A stretch of DNA of 64,000 bases from Dasyornis broadbenti (Eukaryota; Chordata; Aves; Passeriformes; Dasyornithidae): contig VZRN01001305.1 of the NCBI GenBank assembly GCA_013397935.1, positions 1,393,492-1,457,491 on the forward strand, read 5' to 3'. Below the pieces are notes generated by a model. The model ran no database searches. It saw nothing but the letters and a program-made list of their open reading frames with translations, and was not told the origin of the DNA. The position numbers and the translations under genes were made by a program. This document shows, piece by piece, positions 1 through 12,508 of the stretch; the first letter of the stretch is position 1; every line of letters begins with the position of its first letter.

Positions 1-968
1 ACATTGCACAATAGATACAACACATCAAGTGTGCTGCAAGAAAATGCTACACTGTTCTTCCAGCTATAAAAGCTACCCCACTGTACTGTAAAAATGTACC
101 AAAAAGGAAAATATGTAGACTGTAAAAATCAAATGAAAAGGTCAGGTCATGTCAAAAGACTGGACATCAGGGGAAATTTTTTGGAAAGATTTTTCACAAA
201 GGAATGGGAGAGCCAGTGTTCACTGGCCTGCTCTATCACTTTAGGTCATTAAAATCCCATTATCCACCACGTGATATGGACAAAATCCTATTCCCCAGTG
301 GAGAATTGAAAGAGAGTTTGAAAATGAGGCAACAGAGAAAGAGATTTTTTTTTAATCAGATGGTAAGAACTACAGAATATTCAGAAGTTTAAGGGAAAAT
401 ATGGCCTTGCAAATCAATAGCCTAGAAGTTTGTGACAACTGCTGATGGAAATTCTAAATAAACACAAAATATTTGTGCATATGTGTGTTTTGTTTAAAAC
501 ACTTTCATTTGCTTCTTGTGAAACTTTATGTATGATGAGATCAGAGTTCATGGAATAAATAATTAAGTGTTACTATTCTTGACTGAAACAAGAATTATTT
601 TTCTTGCTACAGAAGCAAACCGTTCAAAGAGGCAAAAGTCATGAGGGGCTTCTTGTTTTCAACCACAGTTTTACCAAACAACCCTGTGCATGATACATAA
701 ATAAGCCTTTGGAGTTTAAGTGCATACAATTACAATGTAGCAAGTCCCATTAATTTCTTGAAAAAAATTCCCATACAGAATATAAAACAATTACTTTTAA
801 CACAAAATTATTTTGGTATTACATTACTGTTACCAAGACACAGTAGTAGAAGAATGGCCTTTTTATTTTTCTGGCCAATTTCCTAGTTCACACCATAAAA
901 GGAAAAAATTAGGGGGAAAAAAAAAAAGAAAAAGAAGGGAAGAATAAATAGAGAAATACAGTTCTTAC
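1..968. other. AT-rich probable intron
   Basis: No supported exon, repeat family or RNA gene is visible here. It lies on the 3' side of the exon candidate at 969-1008 of the minus-strand gene and is most simply read as intron of that gene. Homopolymer A/T tracts occur near 345-354 and 916-927. Confidence 0.4.
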
Positions 969-1008
969 CCTGAAGAGCGGCAGTCTGGTTTATTTCTTTC
1001 TGAGCGAT
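969..1008 (-). CDS. candidate internal coding exon, minus-strand coiled-coil gene
   Basis: On the minus strand a pyrimidine-rich tract ending in CTCACAG precedes a 40-nt open segment, followed by the good donor GTAAGA. Read in phase 0 it gives IAQKEINQTAALQ plus one base. Its polar, Gln/Glu/Lys-rich composition suits a helical or coiled-coil segment. The upstream candidate exon 4727-4803 also ends in phase 0, so the two are compatible. It is the leftmost exon candidate of the gene in the window, and the remaining 3' exons would lie beyond the left edge. I do not recognise the family. The call rests on splice signals and reading-frame agreement only, with no conservation or transcript evidence. 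Confidence 0.4.
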
Positions 1009-2433
1009 CTGTGAGAAAGGAGGCATAATATCAGCACACAAGTTGGATGTTCTTTAGCAAAACTAGTACAGAAGTCTTAAGAGAACTGTGAAACCATATG
1101 ACTAGCAAAACCAAAAGCTGGCTCTATTCTAAAACTGTTTTCCCACACTAGACTAGACTGCCTAAGACCAAGAAAAATTACTGCGAGTTTAATGTTTGTT
1201 ACAATTCCTCCACTCAAAATACAGTGTATGTAATGTTTTGTATTAATGCTTTGGAAGCTTCTCCTCCCTTTGGCTGAAATGAATAGGGCTTTAGTTCAGA
1301 GTGAAAATAAGGGAGAGGGAAGAGGAAAAAAGAAAAACCACAGATTACTCAGCGCAAAAAAATCATTCCATGAATCACGGCTGGCAGAGTTCCCTGACAG
1401 GATGGGAGAAAAATCAGCAGTTGGTTGTAGCAACATCTGCAAATACACTGAATCCAGTGCAGCCCCACTATTAACTCTTCTGCTTCTGGGGGTTCCAGAT
1501 ACTGAATCTTTCTGTGTTTTTAGAATGGGTTTTACTTATTGTGTGAGTATTTCAAGTAGTTTATTTGGACTAATGAGAATGACTCACAAAAATCTACACA
1601 TAAAGCTCCAGTATGCAAAGAAAGTATAAAATACTTCTCCCAAGAGTTACAATTATCACACAAGCATTACAAAATAACCACAGTGCTATGATATTAGAAT
1701 TCATGTATTACCATTCATACTTTAAGTCCAGAATACCTTTTACTGCATGACTTTTGAACTACCTGAAGAAATTGGGGCTTGTCCACTTAAAATGTATATA
1801 TTCTAAAATTAGAGGGGGGTTTAATCTTTTAATGCAGAAAGATCCACTATAGAAGCAGAAGGTAAATCCTACACCTACATATAATCTCTCCTCACCATGG
1901 TAACTTTGCTTCTAATTTGATCTGTGTGTATTTTAAACAGAAAGCTATTTTTCATGTGTTAATAAACACTTTACTGAATAGCTTGTCTATACAGAAAGTC
2001 TTCCTAAAAAAATTTGACACTCACAGATTGTATTTTCAACCTTAAAGCTCTGCATTTGAAACAAAATTTGTTCTGTTGACAACACACATTTGTTTGTGCA
2101 ATTTTATCTCCCGTATAAAAGAAATACCTTCCTCTCCAAGTATTATGTGCTCATTTGATTATGTTTTCATTAGAGTGGTAAAAAATTATCTCATGTCAAC
2201 AGTGCTTAGAAGTATGTAATGCTTTTTCCATCCATAGGTGCTCCGACTGAGCTGTCATAGCCACACAGTTATAATTTATTGTCTTCCTGACTCACAGTGA
2301 TCTCCATTTCATCACACTATGTGCAACTCTGGTAGCAGAAGCATGGTATAACTCTGGAATAGCTCAAACTAGAGCTGCAGCAACAGTTGTTCAAACACAC
2401 ACTCCTTCCATCCTTATCATGTAACCTCCTTAC

Positions 2434-2442
2434 CTGTGAGCA
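2434..2442 (-). CDS. possible 9-nt microexon
   Basis: On the minus strand a strong acceptor (CTCATTTTTTTCAG) is followed nine bases later by a near-consensus donor (CAG then GTAAGG). The nine bases would add Cys-Ser-Gln in phase 0, which fits between the candidate exons at 4727-4803 and 969-1008 without changing frame. Two good sites this close can arise by chance, so the call is weak. It could be a regulated microexon or a recursive splice site. Confidence 0.2.
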
Positions 2443-3015
2443 CTGAAAAAAATGAGACCAAACTTCCTACTGAAATCTGCTTGCCATCTGTTGCTTGTTA
2501 CCAGTGTTCCCTGCTTTAGATGCAGCTACAATCTAACAGTATTCAGACAAAGCCTTCCCACAGCTAAAACCATCATGTGAATAAACCAGTGAGAAGGAAG
2601 AAACCGAGTCAGAGGACACGTAAGCCCAGCATCTGGGAGCTCTCCCACATAGCCCATGCCCAGTTGGCAGATCCACCACAGCCGGCCCATACCATTGCAA
2701 CTTGCTCATTCGGGAGATCAGTGCAATTCCCTTTTCCCTTTTATTTTCATACCTGTTTCAACATTTCAATATTACATTTGGCTTTGCACATTTTATTAAC
2801 CGATAAACTTAGTGAGAGCACACCATCCACACGCATACAGGTCTTCTTGAAAAGAACAAACTGTAATCCCACAAGCAAAGAGTCAGCATTTAAAAACAGA
2901 ACTAAAACCTGCACTTCTTTCAGTTTACTGTGAACTTAATCTTTTAACTTTGTTTTAGTATCAAGTGTAACAAGAGACTCAAAGAGCTCAGTCTTTTGGT
3001 TAGGTGCTTGGAGTC

Positions 3016-3158
3016 AATTAGGTGGTGAAGTCACCATCTCTGGAGGTGTTTAAGGGAAAGACTGGACATGGCACTGGGTTGACAAGGCACTGTTTGGTCA
3101 TAGGGTAGACTCAGTCTCAGAAGTCTTTTCCAACCTAATTGATTCTGTGAATCTGTAC
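3016..3158 (+). mobile_element. CR1 LINE 3'-end fragment
   Basis: The segment has the typical CR1 3' terminus: the stretch corresponding to 'gaagtcaccatctctggaggtgtt', the 'cttttccaacctaattgattctgtg' tail and the usual order of the intervening blocks. It is heavily 5' truncated, as most avian CR1 copies are, and fairly diverged. It lies in sense (+) orientation inside a probable intron of the minus-strand gene. Confidence 0.85.
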
Positions 3159-4726
3159 ATTTTGCAATTCTAAATGCTGTTTTGGCATTAGGTACAAGAC
3201 CAAGTAATGGCACACCTCTAGAAACAGTAGAATAGGAAAGCCTAGAGAAAACAGGAAATTTCTTTTTCATGCACACACACGCATATGTTACATTCAAACA
3301 CACACACATGCAGATCTTATCTCTCCATTCTATAGGCAAATCCTTGGCTTGAAAAAGCTGTCTCAAAAGTGCATGCCCACAATTGATTCTCTTTTCTCTA
3401 CACATTACCTCAAAAGCTGAGAGACTTCTTTGTAATCTTTTATAACAGAAATAAGCAAAAAGACTCTATAGTTGCAAAGATGTGAAAATTAAATCCTGCA
3501 CTACGGATTTTCTTTCATATCAAAGACATAAATTGCTATAAAACATTACAGGACATGATGTCTTTCTACCAGAAAACTGTGTATCCTTCAATTCTAAACT
3601 CCAGAAGCCAAATCCATGAGCAGATTAGAGCAAACATTGAATGTTGCTGGACTAGAACTTAAAATGAACAAACACGCCAGTCTGCACTCTGGCATGGGAA
3701 ATGCACAGGAAAAAATTCCACTTCCAGTGACAGATACTACCTTCCAGACATGAGACACCAGTGCTGTCCTCCCTATCCTGTTGCTAAAAGTACTAAATTC
3801 TAATTTATTAATTCTAATTCTAACTAATTCCTTACTGTGTATGTAGCTTTAGTAAAATAGGCTAGGAATTCCTAAGTAGCTAGAACTCACGAGCTGCAAA
3901 ACTCAATTGCGTGATTCTAAGTTTATTTTAGTTCATGAAGTTCTTTCTGCCTGTCCTCCAATCCACAATTTGCAGAGCCAGAGACCTGCATCTCTCAGTT
4001 CATACGAACTGATCATGTTCCAACCTCCTGCAGACCATACTTCGGGATTTTTTCCACTTCATACTCACATCTACTATTTACAAAACCTTTGTTGCCCTCA
4101 TATAATTACACCCATGCAGGAGAAATAGATTATCCTTGTTCAGCAGCAGGGTATAGTGCAAGAAGCCAACCAGCTAGTAGGCAGAGCAGATGAGGTGGAA
4201 GAATTCAGAAACTCCTGTCTGAAGTTGGGAAGACTGCTACCCAGTTGTAAGTACAGCAGAAGAATCAAGGAAAACATCAGGGCACAAAGATCTGCTCTTC
4301 ATACCACAACTGTTTAGCCAACCTAGTGTTTATTTACAAAATCGTGTATTTCAGCAGTAGTATGGACACCTTATGCTTTTTTTCAGCATTCAACAGTTAT
4401 ATGGCAGACAGAAATGCCATGTTCCAGTTGCTTTCAGAAAGGGTCAGGTTCCTTTAACTGGTGATTCTCTTACACTTCAAGCATGGGAAAATCAGCTTCT
4501 TTTGTTGTTTGCTTTTAATATAATAGAACAGTTTTTCTTCTCAAGGAAAATACAAACATAAGCATCAGGAGAAAAACAACTGAGTCAACATCATTGCAGT
4601 TGCTCCACAAACCCAGAATAGTTTAAGTTTTTGCCAAAAAGACCACCAATGCAGAAAACAATATATTTTAAGGCACTCACACTTGTCTCTGGAAGACAAG
4701 CAAAGAAAAGGAAAAAGGCAACTCAC

Positions 4727-4803
4727 TCTAAGCAGAGTCATTATTTTCCTCTGTTTATTTTGCAAGCTTCTTCGAAGTATCTGGTTGCTAAGAGTGACTT
4801 CAA
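4727..4803 (-). CDS. candidate internal coding exon, minus-strand coiled-coil gene
   Basis: A 77-nt exon candidate bounded by an acceptor ending ACTTTTCAG and a donor GTGAGT. The frame starting after two bases is fully open and gives EVTLSNQILRRSLQ, then NKQRKIMTLLR. This is a polar, leucine-spaced segment typical of a coiled coil. The exon goes from phase 1 to phase 0, and the next candidate (969-1008) opens in phase 0. Neither other frame supports a good alternative: one stops near its end and one stops at once. I do not recognise the protein family. Confidence 0.45.
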
Positions 4804-7800
4804 CTGAAAAGTTTGCTCTCACTAGAAAAAAATTCAAGTATAAACATAAAATGTTGTTGAAAAATGAGTGGAAAATTAACACACATTCTGCTGCATCAAA
4901 ACTGTGAAGCTACTGAGGAACCTCCAACACAATTACCTCCCAGGGCTGGTAACTTTCCACTTTTAACCCCATTCCACAGCCTGATCTCTTAAAAGCTGAA
5001 TTGGCTGAAGGGAGCAAAGCAGGGCACATACCATTCCCATTTCTGGGAAATATTGTATCTTTCAGCTTAACTATGTCTGTTGAATAGACCAGTCAGCAAA
5101 AGAGGCGTGACACTGTAACGCTCTTCGGGAAGACACGTGGTTAGAGCAACCAGCAGTCTCCATCTGCCATAGTTTTTAGCCCCTAATGGCCCAGCAGGAT
5201 TTCACAAGGAAAGCGAGCCTGACACGTGACTGTAAAAACGGCAAACCTCCAGATAAACCAAGCAATGGGAACCACAGGCTTTCACGCAGTGCTGGCAACA
5301 CCAAAATACAGAGATAAGTAATATTTTCAGGATAGGCAAATTACTGAAAGAGGATGTACAACTTGCCCTAATCTGAATGCATCAATCCCCAATGAGCTTT
5401 GAAAGCTGCCAGGCCTTAGCAAACCCAGACACTAAGACAAATACAGCAGCTTTACAAGTAATCATGCAGAAACGTGATGGCTCCTGCCACTATTTTAGTC
5501 ACAAGCATCTAAACCCAGGTGATCATAGTTAAACGGTGCAACAGTCACTGTTAGCCAACTGCACCAAGAGTCCTAAATTTCCTTTTCTAAACACCAGCAT
5601 AGATCGGGCCCTCACTCAAACTAAATGCACATTTTCTGGGAAAAAGATCTGCATTTGTGCATGATTTTCATGCCAGTTGCTTTTTTTTGCACTGAGACAA
5701 GCAATAACTGCCACTGATACTGCCACATTTTTGTCTCTGTTTGTTTATGCATAATGTGGCTCAAAGCAACTCTTCCTTCTTTTCAGCACCTCCCTCAGGT
5801 AAGGAGTCAGAACAATGCAAACTGATTCTACCATGTAGAATCTACTATAAATTTTGGTCAATTTTGTTAGGAACAGCTGTACAACAAACCCACAAAAATG
5901 AACGTTTGTTAATGTATTTTAGTATTTCAACAGCAGAGTCCCTTATCAGTTTTTTAAAAGGCAGAAGGCTCAAGGAGAGATTAATAAGAGACTTAGAAAA
6001 AAACTTCTTAGATTTATTTTATGTATAGATTTCCCTTTACTACAAAAGGCCACAAAATCATGACACAGTTTTTAATTGTAGAGGCAGACACTTTTTATAG
6101 TTGCTTTAAATCCTACAGCATGCTGTTGAATTCCAGAGCAGTACATTGCAGGGGAAAAACCAACATTATAACACCCCCCACAATGAAATTATAGTAGTCT
6201 GTCAGTTTTAATGCTGAACAGTAACTGAGTCTGTAAGCCCAAAGCATTCCTGCTGTTTCTTTATACGTGGAGTAATGCTTTTTTCCTCCACTCTTAAAAA
6301 TGACTGATAGATGGCTGGGGATGGACCCCAACACATAGCTGAGAACACACTGAACCTCCACAGCTTTATTATATTTATTATTTATTTTATTAGATATCAA
6401 ATTATATATTTATTATATTTAACTTTGAAACCTACTGACCACTGTAAAGTGTGCAATTATCGTAAGACTAAGTTATAGTACCTTTAACTTGCTAAAAATA
6501 TTAAAAATAAACTGTAATCACCTTTAAAGCATTTAAAGCACCTATAGGTGCATAACATGTAAGTGAATAAAGGATTTTACTGGACAGTAGAGGCCACATT
6601 TGCCAGTGCTACATTTGCTGTTGATTTGTTTTTGTGACTCTGAAGTTCTACCCCCTCATTCTTGCTCCTACATTTCTCCTGCATTGCCACAGCAAAAATG
6701 TGAATGCATCAGTGTGAACATATGTGCCAGGATAAGAGGGGGCTGATGCAGAAACAAAAGAGGAATGAAACAGACTGTGTAAGCTCTCACCATCTTTCAA
6801 AAAGGTTCATGCTGTAAGAACCTAGACCAAACTCGGCACTGGGAACTGGGCTTGTTCTCAAGCAATAAATGATAAAGTGTATAAGCAATCAAATACACCC
6901 ACTATATACATATGTTACCACACTTGTGCCTTCTACCACAGTTGTTTAAGAAGGTAATTCAGGACACAGTTGTTTCTAAAGCAATTTTTTCAAATTAGCA
7001 ACTCCTGAAAGTAAAAATCCCCACATCTTCATAAGAGATGTCCCAGCTGATCAGGGCAATGTAATTCTTAGATTATGTGCTTCGGGTACAACCAGACACA
7101 GGTATCAGTACACCACCAGAATCACAGCAGAAGTTACTCGAGATGAGTCCTACTATTTAAATTTTTTGATACTTTCTTAAGGAAAATATCAATTGACTCA
7201 ACATTTTGATGAACAAAAGACTCATAAGCACAAAATACACTCCTCTCTAGGCATTTCATAAATGTTAAATTTACATTTCTGAAAAATAATTCTCTGATGT
7301 TGCTAGCATTGCCATTAAAAGGAAATTATCTTTCAGGACCACAGTACTACCTTTTTCTTCACAAATCAGATTTAGCATGCCTGCAGAGCCTCTGCATATT
7401 CCTCAGCTAGACCACAGAGCCTACTTAGTCTTCCCTACATCTGCCTGTCACAGGGTGCTGATACACAATATGCAATAAATGCAATAGTGTGAATAATCTT
7501 GTCCTTCTGACACTGTATTAACAGACCATCTTATGAACATTCATACACTATAAGCAAGATCCAAATGTATTCAGTTATTTTCCTTCTCAGGGGTTTGCCC
7601 TTCTTGAGAACCAGAATATCCAGCACCAAAAGAGCCTTCAGCTTTGAACACGTGCGAGTAGGTACATTCACCAGTCACAACATGCCCTTACTACACAACT
7701 TAGGGGCACTTTCCATGCTAGGTGACTTAAGATACACACAGAGAAATACCCGTGTGGAGTGATTAAGGTAATGACAAAATTCATTCTAAAAATAATGAAA

Positions 7801-10282
7801 AGAACCATTTTCTTTAAGTTTTCCACAGGGCATTTAGCTTGTTTGTTTTGGATATTTTCCTGTTGAACACCTATTTCCTAAACATATGTATTTCTGGCCA
7901 CTTTGAGGCTATTACTGCAGGGGATATCACTTTGACTATTTAAACAATTTCCCTTGACCTACACAGTACAAAACTAGGTGTTTTAGAAACATCCTTTGTT
8001 GTATACATTTCATATAATCATTTAGGATTTTTGAGAAGCCACACTCTATCTTACTAGTTTCAAAAGCTGGACTCTCCATCTACGGCTCTGTACAGTAAGA
8101 CCATTTATCCTTGGATGTAAAAAACTGCAGATTTCACCCTTTCCACCCCCTTACCAAACTAACAATCCTGTCTCATTGGCCAATTAAAAGTTTTCTGGAT
8201 TTGCTAATCTGAAACAGTATGTTTTTACTGTTGAGACGGCAAATCTCAGCAACAAAGGTCTCCAGTGTAATCTTATTGGATTAAGCATTCGGAATGTAAG
8301 TCATATTCAATGTGGGCAAGACATGGATTCACAATAACATGCTGAATAGCAATTAGGAAGATATTTCCCCTTCTATATATTAGGAAACTAATTCAGCTTT
8401 AAAACAAGAAAATTTCATTCTTGACTATTTCATCCTATGAAGCCATTGACAGAATAAAGGTTACATTGCTTCCAATTTAGATATCAGACATGATAGCGAG
8501 TGCATGTAAGTGCATAGGTCTGCACTGTGGGAGGAATTTGGAAACTGGGGAGATGAAATGACACAGAGAGAAAGAAAAGAGTGTAAGAAAATAAAGCATT
8601 GTAATACACTCAACCTTAGAAAACCCAGTATCTCTAAAAATAGAAGAAATGTACTATGCAAATGAAAGTATTTATTTCTCTTAAGATACTACAGAAATAC
8701 TCAATAGCTTGTTCTTGGAATATTTTGTGGTCCTTTGTCACTATTTATGATAAAAGAATCCCCAAGCTGTTTACTCAATTCACCTAACAAACAGTCTTAA
8801 ATCTCAATGACTTTGTTACAAGCACTAATTTTCTAGGGAAGTGCATTTGGAATTAGCCTATTAACAAAATATTTTCCCTCCAGTGACATTGGTAATTCTG
8901 ACCAACACAAAAATAAAAACATCTGGGAAACTGAATGTAAAAATTGCTTCTCATATGCACTGGATTCTTCTGAAGTACCATAAAATGGATTATTCCCAAA
9001 AAGGTCTCTTGCACTTTATCATAAAAAAGAAAGAAAAATGACAAGGTCTAGACACATCATAAAAGGGATTAATAGGAAGGTGCAAAAAATAGATGTGTTT
9101 AATGAAGTTGGCACATACGAATAAATTGTTGCACCCTGAGATAACCCTCATCCATCAGCTTTGAGCATACACTTAAAACTTGTGCAACTCCCTGCCAGTA
9201 TTCCACAGAACAGGAAGCCCAGCACTTTGCTGTTATTGAAGTACATAATGTTTTAATGAATATTATTTAATACTGTAGTGATCAGCATCCAATCAGTCAC
9301 CGGGCATTCTGAAGACATGTTACTGAGGTGTGCCATGAGTTTATCCACATCTAGTCCAAGGTAAGTCTTACACATCTACCAAATCCCCTTTAAGGTACCT
9401 CATTAAGAGTCTTTCATTACTGGCCTAATATGTGCATGTAAATCTGCATATGTGTGCCCTTTGGTCCTGGAAGACCATCCTGATCAGTAGTCCCTATGTA
9501 CAGCTGGATTCCTTGCACCATGATTTCACCTTGTGCAGAAGGCCCATGTGTGCAGTCCAACAGACCCCTCTGTAGCCACGTCTTTTGTGTCCATGGGAAA
9601 ATGAAGGCGTGTACTTAGCTGACCAACACTAAATTAAGGTCTTAGTACAACTTGAGATAGGAATTCAAAATGGAAGCTCAATTCCAACCGTGGGAGCACA
9701 TGACTAATAGATAAGAGAGCCAAAGAGAAGAGGATTACTGAGCAAGCCCACAGGTCCTCAGCACCTGTGACAAGGACAGAAAGACGCAGTCGCTGGACAC
9801 CATTCCCATTTCCCTCTTATGACAGGCCCACTTGCCTAACCAATGTGAAACATACCCTCCCAAGCTCCAAAACAGAAGATAATGATGTTTTATCAAGAGG
9901 GAAGACAGGAGACAGGGAAGGAAATAGCAACTCACAGAACAGAAACACTGCCTGCTGTGATGACAGAGAGGTAGGCAACCCTTCCTGGGGTTTTATAAAA
10001 CCATGGGGCTTTTTTACCACTTGGCAGCAGGTTCAAGCATGCTCAGCAAAAATAAGTATGGCTCACAACAAAGAGTTTGGATATTATTTTTTATATAAAA
10101 ATTGAAAACATGGTTAAATTTACAAAACATATACAAATCATAATAAAAATATTGGAGTTCACGGTGTACAAAATGAAAGCTGTAGGTCACAATTCTAAGA
10201 AGTGCCTTCTGAACAACCACTCAGATACATATATATGTATATATTTCTGGGACTATTATAGTATTTCATAAAGCTTCCTCAC
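4804..10282 (-). other. probable intron, no recognised repeat
   Basis: About 5.5 kb of AT-rich DNA without a recognisable repeat family, RNA gene or secure exon. Short exon-like triplets of acceptor, open segment and donor occur (for example 6791-6811) but do not keep frame with their neighbours. At least one further exon is expected here, because 10283-10320 ends in phase 0 while 4727-4803 starts in phase 1. Confidence 0.35.
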
Positions 10283-10320
10283 CTGTTTTTCCAAATGTTT
10301 GACAATTGTATTTCCTCCTC
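10283..10320 (-). CDS. candidate internal coding exon, minus-strand coiled-coil gene
   Basis: A 38-nt segment ending in CAG with a good donor GTGAGG. In the frame set by the preceding candidate exon it reads GGNTIVKHLEKQ, ending in phase 0. The exon before it (10381-10427) ends one base into a codon and this one supplies the two completing bases, giving Gly. The acceptor is the weak point: the AG at 10321-10322 is preceded by a purine-rich GGGCTGGG stretch. It would leave an intron of only 60 bases. The end of the exon is better supported than its start. Confidence 0.35.
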
Positions 10321-10380
10321 CTCCCAGCCCCTCAAAAATATGCAATAGAAAAAGCAGCTAATATAAAAGTATTTCTTTAC

Positions 10381-10427
10381 CTGCTTCTACTCTTGACATG
10401 AGGCTACTGTATCTTGTTGTCAGTGTT
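10381..10427 (-). CDS. candidate internal coding exon, minus-strand coiled-coil gene
   Basis: On the minus strand a 47-nt open segment reads TLTTRYSSLMSRVEA and ends in GCAG with donor GTAAAG. The nearest acceptor ends GCATTTAG. The frame stays open further upstream to about 10455, adding TEWMKFAFR, so an acceptor at 10456-10458 is possible and would make a longer exon. Only one of the three frames is open. I do not recognise the domain. Confidence 0.4.
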
Positions 10428-11727
10428 CTAAATGCAAATTTCATCCATTCAGTTGCTACTCATGGTAACACAAATCAGTTTCCCACAGTTCAATGAGAGG
10501 CTTCAAAAATCATACGGCAACTTAAAATGACCAAGCAAAAGGATGACAAGGCTATTAAGTATCCAGAAACCTTCAAAAGAAAGAATCCTGTGCTTACCAC
10601 AGATAAATATAGAATTTCTGGACACTCTGGTAATGCTGGCAGAAACAGTTCCAACTGTTTGGTACCTTGGAGGAAATAACTACCCTCCCATGTGCTCCTA
10701 GACCTCTCCCCAATGCTCTGCACTCACTAAAAAGGCCTGCAGATCCTGTCAGAGGCATTCAACCTCTGTAAATACACTAATAAGTACCTCTACATCACTA
10801 TGGTGCCAAAATACCATAATGACACACTTCAAATAGTTCTTGATAATGGATCCACAAACATCAAACTAGTGGACAGCAATTAGAGAAATGAAATGTGCCT
10901 GATGTCACGGCACATGCTACCATGCATTTCCCAGAGATGGTGTTAGGGATCCACAGCAAGCTTTGCACGCTAGCACAGAAAAAACACAGGTTTTTCATAA
11001 AGTTAGGCCTATGAGTGCTGAAAACATGAGGTCTGCAGCATTATCCCATCTCATCATTCAGTGATACTTGTTCCATGCTGGCAGGGATGCTCTTCCAAAC
11101 ACAGACTTGACCTGCTTAAACAATGGACATGGTAGCCTATAGCAGGTGTCCAGCCTCAGGAACTCCATTCTCAGGTGAACTTCATCATCCCAGTTTGGAG
11201 TTCACTGGGTGTTGTGTCAGACATACCTGCAAAGATTGGCAAGCTTACGACAAATGACGAAGTGTACACTATTTGCCATCACTTGAACTACGGCACCTGA
11301 CAATGCTGTTCTTCAAGTACTACGAAGAAAGAGAGAGACTTTTATAAAAACTTCTACTTTGATCCCAAGTCCTAAATTTCTATTCGTTTTGTACCCTAAA
11401 TTTACAGTGCAGTTATAAAATGAATACAGCACACCAATGCAGTAATTTATTATGAGAAGGTTATTGAAATGCTGAGCTTGTTTCCAGACATTTATGTCCC
11501 ATCTCTCCAACAGGATGAACCAACAGTATTTTAATAACAAATAACAGCACAGCACACTGTACGCTCAAAAATTCTTGTAAATGATTTAGCACAGATGTGC
11601 ACAACCTGAGCCAATTTTCATGTACAGATCTTTGATATTGAGCACTCGGGTTTTAATGCAAGAAGGAATTCATGATGAATACAAATTTACCACCTTGAGA
11701 AAACAAATTATATTAATTTTAGCTTAC

Positions 11728-11756
11728 CTCTTGTAAATAGAATCTAAAAGCTATAA
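11728..11756 (-). CDS. weak exon candidate
   Basis: A very good acceptor (a long T tract ending TTCTTTAG) is followed after 29 bases by a good donor (GAG then GTAAGC). Only one frame is open, giving IAFRFYLQE from phase 2 to phase 0. It would lie between the candidates at 13532-13580 and 10381-10427. The phase does not pass cleanly into the 47-nt form of the latter exon, so it may be a false positive or part of an alternative transcript. Confidence 0.2.
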
Positions 11757-12444
11757 CTAAAGAAAAAAGTCAAATTATTTCTTTTATGCATACAATAATC
11801 TCTCTAGAAATAGAATGGATCAGAAACCCTTTTGTAGGAAACACAGTGCCTGAAAATTTACCTAAGTTTTTAAGGAAGTAAATCACCACGTTCAAGACCA
11901 CTTTAAAAAGCAGAATATAGATTAAAAAATTTCACTATAATTCAAGAACCAGTGAATACTCAGCAGAAATACCAACCAACATGTAAAAGGCAGTAACTGA
12001 TTTCATACAATGAATGTTTCCATGTGTTCCTTACTACCATGTAAGGTGTGAAGAATAAAAGTATAAGTGGATTCAAAAAAGGAATTGAATTCGTGAAAGA
12101 TAAATCCATTGGCAACAATTTAGCAGGGCCTTTCATATGCAGCCTCCTAGAAGTTGCTAAGAAATTGACTGCAGAGGGGAAGGAATGTCTCTTGGAAGTA
12201 AAAATTGAATCCTAGGAGGTATTTCTTGCATACTTTCCTAAAGACATTTGTAGGCAATTTTAAGCAACAGGCTACCTGAGAGGATGAGCCTTTTGTCTGA
12301 CCCAGTATGGCCAGTTTATGCTCCTAAATGAAAATTATAAAATTCCTGTTTTTGCAGTTTGCACGCTGGGACACATGAGCTACTAGGAGAGCTCTGAAAT
12401 GCTGACAGTGTGCCCACTATTAGTCACAGGAGTGATAATGTCAA

Positions 12445-12508
12445 TCATTTGAAATCTTCAGCATGTTCTGATCCAATCATGTTTTCTTCAAAAGCCTGAA
12501 TAAACTGC
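12445..12508 (-). CDS. possible alternative terminal exon
   Basis: On the minus strand a strong pyrimidine-rich acceptor (ending TTGCTACCTCAG) opens a segment whose only long frame reads QFIQAFEENMIGSEHAEDFK and then stops at 12445-12447. No usable donor follows, so if it is real it is a 3'-terminal exon of a short isoform. No AATAAA was identified close downstream. The peptide is polar and unlike translated intron, but I do not recognise it. Confidence 0.25.

Larger units (their letters stand above)
1009..4726 (-). other. probable intron with one CR1 fragment
   Basis: AT-rich interval between two exon candidates of the minus-strand gene. It contains a CR1 3' end at 3016-3158 and a possible 9-nt microexon at 2434-2442. 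CA/TG-rich short tracts occur near 3270-3310. The short open frames here (for example 1246-1629 and 2577-2933) show no codon structure or recognisable domain. Confidence 0.35.

Noticed and set aside
3408..3416. 8-9 nt acceptor-donor pair on the minus strand (CTCTCAG ... GAG/GTAATG)
   Set aside because: Not frame-keeping and the acceptor tract is purine-interrupted; chance spacing is likely.
6791..6811. 21-nt acceptor-donor pair on the minus strand (MNLFER)
   Set aside because: Its only open frame does not keep phase with the neighbouring exon candidates; considered chance.
9300..9375. Strong plus-strand donor 'ccaag/gtaagt' near 9361
   Set aside because: No convincing acceptor or open frame upstream; an isolated donor match is expected by chance.
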